A DNA stretch of 64,000 nt, from positions 1 to 64,000 of the forward strand of contig SVFN01000016.1 in assembly GCA_015056815.1 (NCBI GenBank). The letters run 5' to 3'. The DNA is from Lachnospiraceae bacterium (GTDB lineage: Bacteria > Bacillota > Clostridia > Lachnospirales > Lachnospiraceae). Within the stretch, counting starts at the first letter, position 1, and every line of letters starts with the position of its first letter. Both the position numbers and the translations under genes were made by a program. Positions 34,346 to 43,680 of the stretch are shown piece after piece. The notes beneath the pieces are model-generated. The model searched no databases, was not told the origin of the DNA, and saw only the letters and a list, made by a program, of their open reading frames with translations.

Positions 34346-35917
34346 ATGCAATTTCTTCAGGAATTTAAACTCACCCTACAAAAAGCCATTCAATCCGGCC
34401 TTATCCCGGAAGCCCGTTCCATGGTGCAGAGTTTTCATCGGACTGGTGCTCCTTATGACGCCCAAATCTACTATCTGGAAGCAGCACTGTGTTACTATGA
34501 AGCACATTATCCCCTTGCTCTCCTATTTGCCCGACTCGGATATGAACGCTTTCCTGATTTTGAACCTTTTGAGGAACTTTTAGCCCTTCTTTCAGATACC
34601 GAACAGGAATGGGATCATTATCTTCCTTGTCCTACTTTCGATTGCACTTTTTTAAACCAAAAGCTTCGAATTGTCATTTATGAAAATGTATCCGAATTAA
34701 TGGACTACACCGCCCGACAGTTTCACAATGCATTCACATTGCTCGGGCATGAAGTAATGATTTTTGATCATAAGGATTTTACTGCATCCTCCAAAGAGCT
34801 TCTATCATTTGCCGATCAGGGGATTGATTTCGTTTTACTTTTCAATAATGCCGGTTCACAGATTACAACCACAAATGGACAAAATATCTGGGACTTACTT
34901 GGTGTGACCTGTTTTGACTATCTGTTTGATCATCCACTATACTATAAAGATGATTTGACAAGACTCCCCCGGTGCGGCGTTGTCACCTGTGTGGATCGTA
35001 ATCATGTCCGTTTTATCCAACGCTTTCATCCAAATATACGGGAAGTCTTTTATTTTCCGTTGGGAGGCGAATATCTTCCCCTTCCCCAAGCCGTACCCTG
35101 GGAAGATCGAAAAATTGATGTCTTGTATGTGGGAAGCTTAAAGAATGTTAAGGATGCGCCTCAAAACGCTTTATCTCAATATCTGACAGATTATCTGATC
35201 GCACATCCTTCATGCACAACAGAAGCTGCTTTTGAACGGTATCTGTCAGCTCTTTTGTCCAGTCAGGCAGCACCTGACAGAGAGAACTTATCATTAGAAG
35301 ATGTGGAGGAATTATCTGCCAAAGTTTCCTCAGATATAATAGACATGGATTCCGAAACACCTTCTGTTCCAGTGCCGGAAAAACTCCTTTGGGATGTTCT
35401 CTGGAAATATCGCTTTGTTGACATGTCTGTAAACGCCTATTATCGGGAAAAAATGATAGCTATGCTGGTAAACAGCGGCATTCCTGTAACTGTTTATGGC
35501 TATGGATGGGAGCAGACAGATTTCTTTCACAACCCCTGTTTTCATTATGGCAAAACCATTGATCAGACAGAGTGTATTCAAAAAATGCATCAAAGTAAAA
35601 TCGTACTCAACAGTATGCCATGGTTTAAAAATGGTACACATGATCGTATTTTTAACGCCATGCTGAGTCACGCTGTCTGCGTCACAGACGATAGTGTTTA
35701 TTTGAAAGAAACTTTTACAGATCAGAAGGAACTTGTCTATTATCAGCTGGACGCTATTGACAAATTGCCTGAGATTGTAAAAAAACTTCTGGATAATCCG
35801 GCAAACGCCATTGAAATTGCGGAAAACGGTTATCAGGCAGCTATCCTCAAACATACCTGGGAAAATCGTGCAATGGAATTAGTGAAAAAATATCACCATT
35901 TATCCTCCGCAAATTAA
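34346..35917 (+). CDS. CgeB-superfamily glycosyltransferase with N-terminal helical repeats
   Basis: 523 residues from the ATG at 34346, picked because AAAGAGG lies six bases before it; an ATG at 34328 is only a few bases after the expected transcript start. The N-terminus is TPR-like (YYLEAALCYYEAHYPLALLF). Then a DUF3880-like part (LLFNNAGSQITTTNG, CFDYLFDHPLYY) and a GT-B donor domain (IDVLYVGSLKN, VTVYGYGWEQ, IVLNSMPWFKNGTHDRIFNA). It likely glycosylates a protein or glycan in the cytoplasm. It is monocistronic, with a bidirectional terminator directly after it. Confidence 0.8.
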   Translation: MQFLQEFKLTLQKAIQSGLIPEARSMVQSFHRTGAPYDAQIYYLEAALCYYEAHYPLALLFARLGYERFPDFEPFEELLALLSDTEQEWDHYLPCPTFDCTFLNQKLRIVIYENVSELMDYTARQFHNAFTLLGHEVMIFDHKDFTASSKELLSFADQGIDFVLLFNNAGSQITTTNGQNIWDLLGVTCFDYLFDHPLYYKDDLTRLPRCGVVTCVDRNHVRFIQRFHPNIREVFYFPLGGEYLPLPQAVPWEDRKIDVLYVGSLKNVKDAPQNALSQYLTDYLIAHPSCTTEAAFERYLSALLSSQAAPDRENLSLEDVEELSAKVSSDIIDMDSETPSVPVPEKLLWDVLWKYRFVDMSVNAYYREKMIAMLVNSGIPVTVYGYGWEQTDFFHNPCFHYGKTIDQTECIQKMHQSKIVLNSMPWFKNGTHDRIFNAMLSHAVCVTDDSVYLKETFTDQKELVYYQLDAIDKLPEIVKKLLDNPANAIEIAENGYQAAILKHTWENRAMELVKKYHHLSSAN

Positions 35918-35932
35918 GTGTCCTAATATATC

Positions 35933-35960
35933 AAAAACCTGACTGATCAGTCAGGTTTTT
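35933..35960. terminator. Bidirectional palindromic terminator
   Basis: A 28-base perfect palindrome, AAAAACCTGACTGA and its complement, between two converging genes. A-tract and T-tract on both sides allow use in both directions. It includes the stop codon of the small gene on the minus strand. Confidence 0.85.
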
Positions 35961-36327
35961 GAGTATCTAAATAAACTTTTGAAATTTTAGCAAATACATC
36001 AAGAAATGGAACTATCTCTCGCTCTATGCAATCCGCTGTTTTTACATCATCATGGGCTTTTAACGCCTCATTCATATTCTGAATCCGCTGTTCAATGGCA
36101 TCCTTCTTAAAAACTTCCTCGTTTTCACGAAAGCTGTCGGCAGTCGCATTAAAAATTTCAATCATCAGATTCAGACCTTCAATCGCCTGATTTAACAGAT
36201 CAACCGTATCTTCCTGTTTATCACCACGTAACTCACCCGAAATCGTATGAAAAGCCGGTATCAGCTTTGCAATGTAATCAATGGCAAATGTCAGTGCTTC
36301 ATTCTGCTGTACTCTTAAATCATCCAT
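35947..36327 (-). CDS. Sigma-28-controlled small helical protein of unknown function
   Basis: 126 residues from the ATG at 36327: AGGGGAG lies 7 bases before it, whereas the ATG at 36333 touches that site and the one at 36348 lies upstream of it. The protein is acidic and almost wholly helical (LRVQQNEALTFAIDYIAKLI, LLNQAIEGLNLMIEIFNATA, AIEQRIQNMNEALKAHDD), with no signal peptide, membrane segment or cysteine. The form resembles export chaperones such as FliS, FliT or FlgN, but no family is recognised. The sigma-28-type promoter at 36408-36434 places it in the motility regulon although it lies among glycosyltransferases. Confidence 0.7.
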   Translation of the reverse strand: MDDLRVQQNEALTFAIDYIAKLIPAFHTISGELRGDKQEDTVDLLNQAIEGLNLMIEIFNATADSFRENEEVFKKDAIEQRIQNMNEALKAHDDVKTADCIEREIVPFLDVFAKISKVYLDTQKPD

Positions 36328-36407
36328 GATCATTCTCCCCTTAATCATTCATTATCGTATCAAATATCTCGTCAGACATTTCATATAAACAGAAATCCCT
36401 AAAAGGA

Positions 36408-36434
36408 TTATCGGCCCTTTTCTTTATTTTCTTA
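36408..36434 (-). promoter_or_regulatory. Sigma-28 (SigD/FliA) promoter
   Basis: On the minus strand TAAG (36434-36431), 15 bases, then GCCGATAA (36415-36408). The -10 is the full consensus; the -35 differs at one base, exactly as in the flagellin promoter. It is 81 bases upstream of the small gene's ATG and downstream of the GT2 stop. Confidence 0.8.
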
Positions 36435-36449
36435 ACAGGTTTTGTGAAT

Positions 36450-37487
36450 TTATGAGGCTTTATGTAGAAAAATATTTTTCCATCTCAGGAAATCTTCTTC
36501 TGTCATCTCATTTTCAATTGTCCGCAATATATCCATCACCCATTTATACTGCGGTAAATTCAGATAATAATTCATCGCATAGTTTGGGAAAAACGCCTTT
36601 GCTATTTTACCGATTTCTGAAAGTTCGTGCGGAAGATGCTCAAACCTCCGTACAATGGGTATAAATGTTTCTGCATATCCCACCCTCATGAAGTTCGCTT
36701 CTATAATATCATAATAATCTGTTAAAAGTCCTCTCTTTTCGCATTCTTTAACCATTTGGATTTGAACAGACATCCGATCAAACTGTCCATAATCATTTTT
36801 CATACATCCAAAGGTAGTCCCTTCCTGATTGATTCTATACCCATATAAGCATTTATCGTAGTATGCATATCGTTTCATATACAAATGCAATAGCAACATA
36901 AAACTTGTATCCTCGTATTTCAATCCCTCCGCAAACACTATCGCATTCTCCAGCAGAAAATCCTTTTTATATATTTTATTCCACGGATATCCGTTTTTAC
37001 ATCCTACCGCATAAAACGCACGTCTCCTCCTGTCATCCGACAATTCATATACTTTGACTGCATCCGCGTCTTCTCCACTGATAATATTATCTTTTAGGCT
37101 GTCATCATGATAACTTGTAACATAATTGAACTCCAGAACATCTGCATCATACTCCACTATCTTTTGATAAGTCTCCTCAATCGCATTCTCTAACAACCAG
37201 TCATCTGCATCTACAAACATGATATAAGGAGCCGTCGCATAAGAAAGTGCTATATTTCTGGCATATCCTGCCCGATTATTCTGATCTAAGGCTATGAGAA
37301 TAACAGAATCCGAATATTGACTCTCGTATCGCTGCAAAATATTCAAAGTATTATCCGTCGAACAATCATCCACCACGATAATCTCTATATCCTCCAATGG
37401 AAATGTCTGTTGTAAAATAGAATCCAAAGCTTCCTTTATATATTTTTCCACATTATAACAGGGTATTATAACGCTGACCTTCTTCAT
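36450..37487 (-). CDS. GT2 glycosyltransferase
   Basis: 345 residues. VIIPCYNVEKYIKEALDSIL, VVDDCSTDNT, FVDADDWLLENAIEE and GYPWNKIYKKDF are family 2 motifs. LKYEDTSFM follows as in the GT2 at 30847. The upstream extended -10 promoter (37583-37611) gives a leader of about 90 bases. The sigma-28 promoter for the next gene lies just behind its stop. Acceptor unknown; the location suggests flagellin or another surface protein. Confidence 0.9.
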   Translation of the reverse strand: MKKVSVIIPCYNVEKYIKEALDSILQQTFPLEDIEIIVVDDCSTDNTLNILQRYESQYSDSVILIALDQNNRAGYARNIALSYATAPYIMFVDADDWLLENAIEETYQKIVEYDADVLEFNYVTSYHDDSLKDNIISGEDADAVKVYELSDDRRRRAFYAVGCKNGYPWNKIYKKDFLLENAIVFAEGLKYEDTSFMLLLHLYMKRYAYYDKCLYGYRINQEGTTFGCMKNDYGQFDRMSVQIQMVKECEKRGLLTDYYDIIEANFMRVGYAETFIPIVRRFEHLPHELSEIGKIAKAFFPNYAMNYYLNLPQYKWVMDILRTIENEMTEEDFLRWKNIFLHKAS

Positions 37488-37582
37488 AGAACTTCTCTCC
37501 CCTATCAGGAAACTACTCTATCTCACATTATCAACATCTCAATCAGCTTCAATTTATTGGAAACGTTCTACTTTCCAAAACC

Positions 37583-37611
37583 ATTCTAACATAACACTTA
37601 ATATCCCACAA
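37583..37611 (-). promoter_or_regulatory. Probable SigA promoter with extended -10
   Basis: On the minus strand TTGTGG (37611-37606), 17 bases, then TAGAAT (37588-37583) preceded by TGT, an extended -10. It fits the GT2 gene starting at 37487. Confidence 0.5.
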
Positions 37612-37756
37612 TCTAAAATCCAAAGCAATAGAGATTTAAACGGATTCTGACTCGAAATTGCCGTTGCATTTTAAGTATTGAGCATGCTATTATCTATTTA
37701 AGACTTACCTATCTCAATCGTAATGATGCAGAATAAAACTGTGAGGGGAACTGTAT

Positions 37757-39428
37757 ATGTATGATGAAATCATTGATGCAATTGAACAAGGCAATTACTC
37801 TGAAGCTTTAAAACACGCTAAGCAATATCCCCAGGATAAAATTGACGATACATATGCAGTCCTCGTAGCCACAATATGCATGCATTTTGGTGAATTTGAG
37901 TACGCCTTTGACTACATTCGAAACGGACTTCAATATAATTATAAAAATTATGAGCTTTATCTTATACTTGGGACTTATTATGCTTCAACCAATCCTGTCC
38001 AAGCTAAACTTTGTTATGAGAACGCTCTTTACTATTGTGATTCAGAAGATGACAGAAACATTATCGAATCCTATCTCAATGCTCCCGATATTCGCTCCGT
38101 ACAGATATCACCTACATCCATTGTCATATTGTCTTATAATCAACCGGATTTGACACAAAGTGCTTAAATCAGATTTACACTAATAACGATCTTTTTTCTT
38201 TTGAGGTCATTATTGTTGATAACGCTTCCAAAGAAGAAACCATTTTCTGGCTGCACGACATCGAAGATAATCCTGAATATGATAACTTAAAAATCATATA
38301 CAATACTGATAATATGGGGTTCCCATATGCCTGCAACCAAGGTATTGATATTTCTTCTACGGATAATGATATTTTCCTGCTTAACAATGATGCCTATCTA
38401 TTCCACAATTCGTTATTCTGGTTAAAAATGGGACTTTATTCCGCCTCTAACATAGGAGCTGTTGGACCGGTTACCAACTGTGCCGTTAATAATCAAATGG
38501 TTCTCCCTATAACGAGTTCATTTGATTTTTGTTATGAATATGCTCTTAAATGCAATATACCTCACCTGCATCCTTACGAAGATAAGATATTTCTTGTGGG
38601 ATTTGCATTGCTAATTAAACGGAAGGCATTGAATGAAATAGGTCTGTTGGATACCTTCTTTTCGCCCGGACAATTTGAGGATGATGACTACGGAATTCGC
38701 TTAAAGTCAGCTGGTTATAGAGTTATCTTATGCCATAACAGTTTTGTTTATCATATAGGAAACGGCGGCAATCCGGAAGGCCGCTGGAATGATGCTTCTT
38801 TTCTCAATCGTCAGAAGTTTAAATCTAAATGGGGATTTGACTTATTATATTACAATTATTCCCGTTATGAAGTGATTAAAAAAATCTCTGATACTGCAGA
38901 TAAATCTATTAAAGTATTAGAAGTTGGCTATGCTCTGGGTGCTACATTACAAAGAATTCAGTATTTATGGCCTAATTCAGAAATATTTGGTATAGAATAT
39001 AATGATAAGATCGTCAAAATAGCCAACAATATTTTGACTACATAATCTGCTCAGATGTATTAGAGCATCTTCGGCAACCTGAAGACACTTTGCGTCGATT
39101 AATTCCTTTCATGAAGGAAAATGGACGAATCATTTGTAGTCTTCCAAACATTATGCATATTTCTGTGATTATGCCTCTTTTAAAAAATGGGCTCTTTGAG
39201 TATCAGGATTCCGGCATTCTCGACAAAACTCATTTAAAATTCTTCACACGAAACAGCATTATCAGACTCGCTCAAAATTTAGAATTAAGCATTGAAGAAA
39301 TGGACGAAAAATATACTCCGATCTCAGAGTCACAGCAAGGCTACTTGGCAAAATTATCCTCCGTGATAGGAAATGACAACCTGAAGGATTTTGAAGTACT
39401 TCAATATATTTTTACCCTAAAAAAATAA
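37757..39428 (+). pseudogene. Broken TPR-GT2-methyltransferase gene
   Basis: Three consecutive frames spell one protein. Frame 1 from ATG 37757 (GAGGGGA 7 bases before) gives TPR-like helices and the start of a GT2 (IVILSYNQPDLTQ), then stops at 38165. A one-base loss at CACAAAGTGC (about 38157) restores the next frame: CLNQIYTNND, VIIVDNASKE, FLLNNDAYLF and FFSPGQFEDDDYG, then a methyltransferase start (VLEVGYALGATLQRIQYLWP). That stops at 39043, and a third frame resumes at FDYIICSDVLEHLRQPED, with roughly 20 residues missing, so a deletion of non-triple length. The architecture parallels the 31891-34131 protein. Ribosome site intact, reading frame dead unless assembly errors caused both lesions. 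Confidence 0.8.
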
Positions 39429-39470
39429 ACAATCTTCCCCAGTCTGTGCTGGGGAAGATTGTCCCTTTAC
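39429..39470. terminator. Bidirectional terminator between two broken genes
   Basis: A perfect 14-bp stem (39429-39442 with 39449-39462) with a 6-base loop. CCCTTTAC follows on the plus strand, and TTTATTTTTTT follows on the minus strand, so the U-tract is better on the minus side. Confidence 0.8.
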
Positions 39471-40191
39471 TCTAACATAATACCCTTTCTTTCCAGATAT
39501 AACCACAACAACTTTTTCGTCTCCTCTAAAACACGATTCTTTTCAGCTTTACGAAACAAATCCGAAATCACAAAGTCTAATAGCCCATTTTCGCTAATAT
39601 CATCAATATATTTGACAATCATTCGGCAACGGGCATCACAATAATTTGCAACGGATGATGAAATTCCCCCTACCGAAGTACTGGTTTCAACAAGCACCTC
39701 ATCTACAAACCCAATCATACCCGCTTTGGCAATTCGCACAACTAAATCCCAATCCTCCAGAGCAGGTGTAAATATACGTTACTTTCCAGTTGCTCCCTGT
39801 CATGGGAATCCGGTACACGCATTTTATCAGCCTTCTGATATGCTGAATAAACCATAAGATAATCCTTGTTATTCTCCCAATAATCCATCTGCTTTTTCAG
39901 TTTATCCACTTTCCATATATCATCACTGTCCTGAAATGCTATTATCTCATGGCTCGCAAGCTCAACTCCCTTATTGCGTGCTGCACATACCCCTTGATTT
40001 TTTGAAAACTTATGATAGACGACTCGCTTGTCTGCGAGTGAACTGACATACTCATCTGTCTGATCTGTTGATCCGTCATCAATGATAATCAATTCAATAT
40101 CCGAATAACTCTGTCCCAGTACACTTTCCACAGATAATTGCAGTTTTTCTCTCCGATTGTAGGTGGGAATAATCACACTGACCGGTTTCAT
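39467..40191 (-). pseudogene. Broken GT2 glycosyltransferase gene
   Basis: From ATG 40191 a family 2 start is normal: VIIPTYNRREKLQLSVESVL, IIDDGSTDQT and AFQDSDDIWKV, up to LESNVYLH. It then shifts frame and ends in RIGI, stop. In the next frame the expected continuation TPALEDWDLVVRIAKAG appears at once, followed by a normal C-terminus to 39467. The usual acceptor-helix segment between NVYL and TPALEDW (about 30-40 residues) is missing, so an out-of-frame deletion near 39765 destroyed the gene. Confidence 0.8.
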
Positions 40192-40234
40192 ACGCTTATC
40201 CTCTCTTTTTTGCTCTTTTTAGCTTCCTATTGCA

Positions 40235-41395
40235 TCATTGAAACATCACATCAATCCTGTTATCGTAGGTATGATTCTCGCAAATCTTTCGATATCCATT
40301 TTCAGCGATCTCCAACCGTTCTTTCTCATGACTCAGATAATATTCCGTCTTTTCCAGTAAATCCTCATAACTCTCATAATAAACAAAATCCTCACCCGGC
40401 ACAAAAAACTCCATAAAATCTGCCTGATAATTTGTCAAAAGAAAGCCTCTGCTTCCCATGATATCCATTGCCCTGAGGGGGATTCCATTCACAATACTTT
40501 TTAACGTGATGTTCAGATTGATCTTTGCCCGGCTGAAGGCAAGCGGCGCTTCCATATAATAATCTACCTTTCCGCAGTTATGTACCTTTTTTAATAACGG
40601 CGTTGGTTCCGGTGTGTAAAGATTCAAATAATACCGTTCTGACAAAAGCGCTAAAATCTCACTGCGCTCCATAGCTGTAATCTTACGGTCCAAAAAATAA
40701 GTCGCAAATGTCCACTCTACTGTTTCAAATCCATCGCCATTCTCTGTAACCGGGCAGACCTTACGCATGTTATCTATGATCTGCGGAGTCAGAAGCCTTT
40801 CTAAAAAATTGACACCATACACATTCTTCTGGGCACTCATAAGCCCTTCCAGATAACCTCTGGTATACTCATCCAGCTCTTTCAGGTGCCGAAACATATG
40901 CTGATGTTCCTCTGAATAAGTGGATCCTGTAAATGCGATATCACAGACATACTTACTTTTGTCAGATGAAGCCTGTATCACCCTCATATTATGCCCTGGA
41001 TCTGCGGCCATTGGAAGAAAACGGACCGTCTTAATCCCCATCTCTACGAATCTGGCGTATTCTGCACTGTCAAACAGATATACCCTGTTGGTCTCATATT
41101 TGACTGTCTCTGAATATAACTGTATAAAAGGACTGTCATACACCCAGGACACATAAATCACACGACACGCTTTACACGCCATGGCTGCTACCGGAAAATA
41201 ATTGAAGCTGAACACATAATCATACTGCCCTCGAAGCAGTTCTTCCGCTATGGCAACCGTCAGTTTTTCTCCCCTTCTGGTATCTTCCACATCTCTTGCA
41301 AAAGGAAAACGTATGACTTCGTACCCTTTTTTCTCCAACGCTGCTATCATATATTGATTGGCAAAACTTGCCCATTCGAGAAAAAGAATTTTCAT
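40235..41395 (-). CDS. DUF3880/CgeB-type glycosyltransferase
   Basis: 386 residues from the ATG at 41395, which has AGGAAA upstream; the ATG at 41431 has none. The domain order is as in 27256-28413: DUF3880-like (VIYVSWVYDSPFIQLYSE, YLFDSAEYARF), the LEGLMSAQKNVYGVNFL linker and a GT-B donor part (AKINLNITLKSIVNGIPLRA, MDIMGSRGFLLTNYQADFME). An acidic cluster near the C-terminus (FVYYESYEDLLEKTEYYL) is shared by all three paralogs. It faces a divergently placed DUF4422 gene. Confidence 0.85.
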   Translation of the reverse strand: MKILFLEWASFANQYMIAALEKKGYEVIRFPFARDVEDTRRGEKLTVAIAEELLRGQYDYVFSFNYFPVAAMACKACRVIYVSWVYDSPFIQLYSETVKYETNRVYLFDSAEYARFVEMGIKTVRFLPMAADPGHNMRVIQASSDKSKYVCDIAFTGSTYSEEHQHMFRHLKELDEYTRGYLEGLMSAQKNVYGVNFLERLLTPQIIDNMRKVCPVTENGDGFETVEWTFATYFLDRKITAMERSEILALLSERYYLNLYTPEPTPLLKKVHNCGKVDYYMEAPLAFSRAKINLNITLKSIVNGIPLRAMDIMGSRGFLLTNYQADFMEFFVPGEDFVYYESYEDLLEKTEYYLSHEKERLEIAENGYRKICENHTYDNRIDVMFQ

Positions 41396-41491
41396 AGCTT
41401 TTTTCCTTTCCGTTTCTATGTTACAATACACTTAATATCACTATTTTCATTATATTTTTATTTGGACGAAAAAACAAGACTGGAGATGCCC

Positions 41492-42592
41492 ATGCGTAAC
41501 GAAAAAATCAATATCTTTGTAATGACACATTGTAAGTTTGAATGTCCCCGGCATTCCATCTATATCCCGCTTCAGGTAGGTCATGCTCTGCATGATGATT
41601 TAGGTTATATCGGTGATGACAGTGGCGACAATATCTCAGTCAAGAACCCTTATTATAGTGAACTGACAGGCTTATACTGGGCCTCTCACAATGTAGATGA
41701 TGCAGATTATATGGGTTTGTGCCATTATCGGAGATTTTTTTTGAATGAATCCGGTATTATTATGAATGCGCAGGATTATTCAGATATCTTTCAAGACTAC
41801 GATATCATTCTGCCAAAAGCTACCCTTCACCCCAAACCGTATCGTGAAGTATATGCAGAAGCCCACAATCTGCAGGATCTTCTGCTTGTTGGAAAAGCAA
41901 TCGAAAAGTTGCATCCGGAATATGCTCCGTATTTCCGGGAGGCTCTCGAGTCTAACCTTGTCTTCAGCGGCAATCTGTTTGTCACAGACAGCACCCGTTT
42001 TAAAGCTTATACTAACTGGCTGTTTTCCATTTTTGATGTGGTCGAAGGCCAAATAGACCCGGATCGATATGACAACTACCATAAGCGTGTTTATGGCTTT
42101 CTCTCAGAGCAGCTACTCAGTGTATGGGTTGCCAAAAATGAATTGACCGTTTACGAAGCAAACGTCGGTATCACGCAGCTCAAATCCGAAACTGCCGAGT
42201 TAAAGGCTTCTTTGTGTACGCTTGCTTCCGCCGGAACCCTTGAGGGAGTAAAACAGGCATTGGATCTGTTCCGTACCACACTGAAAGCTCGCCCTGATCT
42301 TTTACTGCCCGCCTCTGATCTGGACGGCGAACTTACTGATATGTTTCGTGTTTTACATGTTTTGGAACTGGAATTACAGGAGAATAATTATACCAACAAT
42401 ACATTTAACTGTATGTTCTTTTTATCTACTGATTTATCTGTTCTAGTGAAACAGTTCAGATTAATAACATCTATCCTGCTTCATGTAGTCCAAAACACAG
42501 CATCAGAAGTAGAAAAAGATTATTTAAGAGATTCTCGTATATCAGATTCGCTTTATGACACCATCAGATCACTCCATCCCGAGTTGAAGTGA
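41492..42592 (+). CDS. DUF4422 glycosyltransferase-like protein
   Basis: 366 residues from the ATG at 41492, because TGGAG (41481-41485) is 6 bases away; a longer in-frame start at 41354 would overlap the divergent gene and lacks a site. The DUF4422 domain is at the N-terminus: INIFVMTHCKFECP, GYIGDDSGDNIS, YYSELTGLYWASHNV and YMGLCHYRRFF. The C-terminal about 130 residues are helical and unassigned. It converges on a GT2 with only eight bases between the stops and no obvious terminator. Confidence 0.8.
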   Translation: MRNEKINIFVMTHCKFECPRHSIYIPLQVGHALHDDLGYIGDDSGDNISVKNPYYSELTGLYWASHNVDDADYMGLCHYRRFFLNESGIIMNAQDYSDIFQDYDIILPKATLHPKPYREVYAEAHNLQDLLLVGKAIEKLHPEYAPYFREALESNLVFSGNLFVTDSTRFKAYTNWLFSIFDVVEGQIDPDRYDNYHKRVYGFLSEQLLSVWVAKNELTVYEANVGITQLKSETAELKASLCTLASAGTLEGVKQALDLFRTTLKARPDLLLPASDLDGELTDMFRVLHVLELELQENNYTNNTFNCMFFLSTDLSVLVKQFRLITSILLHVVQNTASEVEKDYLRDSRISDSLYDTIRSLHPELK

Positions 42593-42600
42593 TCGCCAAA

Positions 42601-43611
42601 TTATATTTCAGAAAAAAGATCTTCTTGCAATTCTAAATTCAACTTACTTTTATCTTGGTAAATAAGTGGATTATTAGCCACATTCGGAAATGCTTCTAAT
42701 AACTCTGTTTTTATCATAGGCAATCTGCTTCGAAAAACGTCACTATTACCCATTTCCAGACATTTTTTCTTGAGCATAAACACAGACCCGTATGCCGCCC
42801 ACTCCAACTCTTTAATCACACTCATCCCATATTTATAATATGACTTCCAGAGTACAACCCATGTTTCCACCAATTCATCTACATATTCCAACGCTGTTTT
42901 TGAATTCCAAATTCCTTTCGGATTTCTTCGATAGTAATAAAGCGCATCCGAAATGCAAACCATGCGCTTCAACGTAAACAAACATGACGCATGAAACAAA
43001 GAATCTTCCGAAATGTGTTTATCGTCCGGAAAAGAAATATTATTCTTTCCCAGAAAGTCCTTTGAGTACAACTTGCCCCATATCCATCCCGCCAACGCTT
43101 CATCCATGATCAACAAAGCAAACGAGTCTTTATTTGATGTTTCATATAAATGTTCTCTCTTTGCCGAATTTCCGATTATACTATCATTTTCAAACATATA
43201 ATAGTTACATGCAACCACATCCGCTCCATGCGCTATTGCTTGTATATAAAGCTTCTCTAATGCTTCCGGTGCCAGCAAATCATCCGAATCCACAAAAGAT
43301 ATATAACTTCCTGTTGCATATTGCATCCCTATATTTCGTACTTTCCCTACAAATCCGCCACTTTGTTCTGTACATTTAATCAAAAGAATAGTATCCGGAT
43401 ACTTTTTTTCATATTCTTCAATGATCATTATAGTTGAATCGCTGGAACAATCATCTACAATTATAATTTCCATTAGTTCCAAGGGAAAAGTTTGATTAAG
43501 AATACTTTCGATACATTGTGCGATATATTTCTCTCTGTTATAACAGGGAATAATCAAAGAAATCTTCTCTCCCTGCCTATTACTCAATTGTTGAAATAAT
43601 TTAATATCCAC
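42601..43611 (-). CDS. GT2 glycosyltransferase next to flagellin
   Basis: 336 residues starting at a GTG, with GAGGAA 7 bases before it. LIIPCYNREKYIAQCIESIL, VDDCSSDST, FVDSDDLLAPEALEK and WIWGKLYSKDFL are family 2 motifs. It lies on the same strand directly after flagellin, beyond that gene's strong terminator. Proximity makes flagellin glycosylation plausible, but this is not proven. Confidence 0.88.
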   Translation of the reverse strand: MDIKLFQQLSNRQGEKISLIIPCYNREKYIAQCIESILNQTFPLELMEIIIVDDCSSDSTIMIIEEYEKKYPDTILLIKCTEQSGGFVGKVRNIGMQYATGSYISFVDSDDLLAPEALEKLYIQAIAHGADVVACNYYMFENDSIIGNSAKREHLYETSNKDSFALLIMDEALAGWIWGKLYSKDFLGKNNISFPDDKHISEDSLFHASCLFTLKRMVCISDALYYYRRNPKGIWNSKTALEYVDELVETWVVLWKSYYKYGMSVIKELEWAAYGSVFMLKKKCLEMGNSDVFRSRLPMIKTELLEAFPNVANNPLIYQDKSKLNLELQEDLFSEI

Positions 43612-43634
43612 TTATTTTTCCTCACCATATAATG

Positions 43635-43660
43635 AAAAAGGGGAGCGAAATCGCTCCCCT
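43635..43660 (-). terminator. Flagellin gene terminator
   Basis: GGGGAGCG (43640-43647) pairs with CGCTCCCC (43652-43659) around AAAT. On the minus strand the stem is followed by TTTTTC, a classical intrinsic terminator 20 bases after the flagellin stop. Confidence 0.9.
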
Positions 43661-43680
43661 CTGGTAGTTGCAATGATTCA

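Noticed and set aside
38140-38180. Programmed frameshift in the GT2-methyltransferase gene
   Set aside because: The site has no slippery heptamer or downstream stem, and a second out-of-frame deletion follows, so decay is the simpler reading.
41354-41491. N-terminal extension of the second DUF4422 protein
   Set aside because: It overlaps the start of the divergent gene, has no ribosome site and encodes no conserved residues.
27256-43611. Pseudaminic or legionaminic acid pathway for flagellin
   Set aside because: No NeuB-, PseB- or Maf-like proteins were recognised in the window; only transferases are present.
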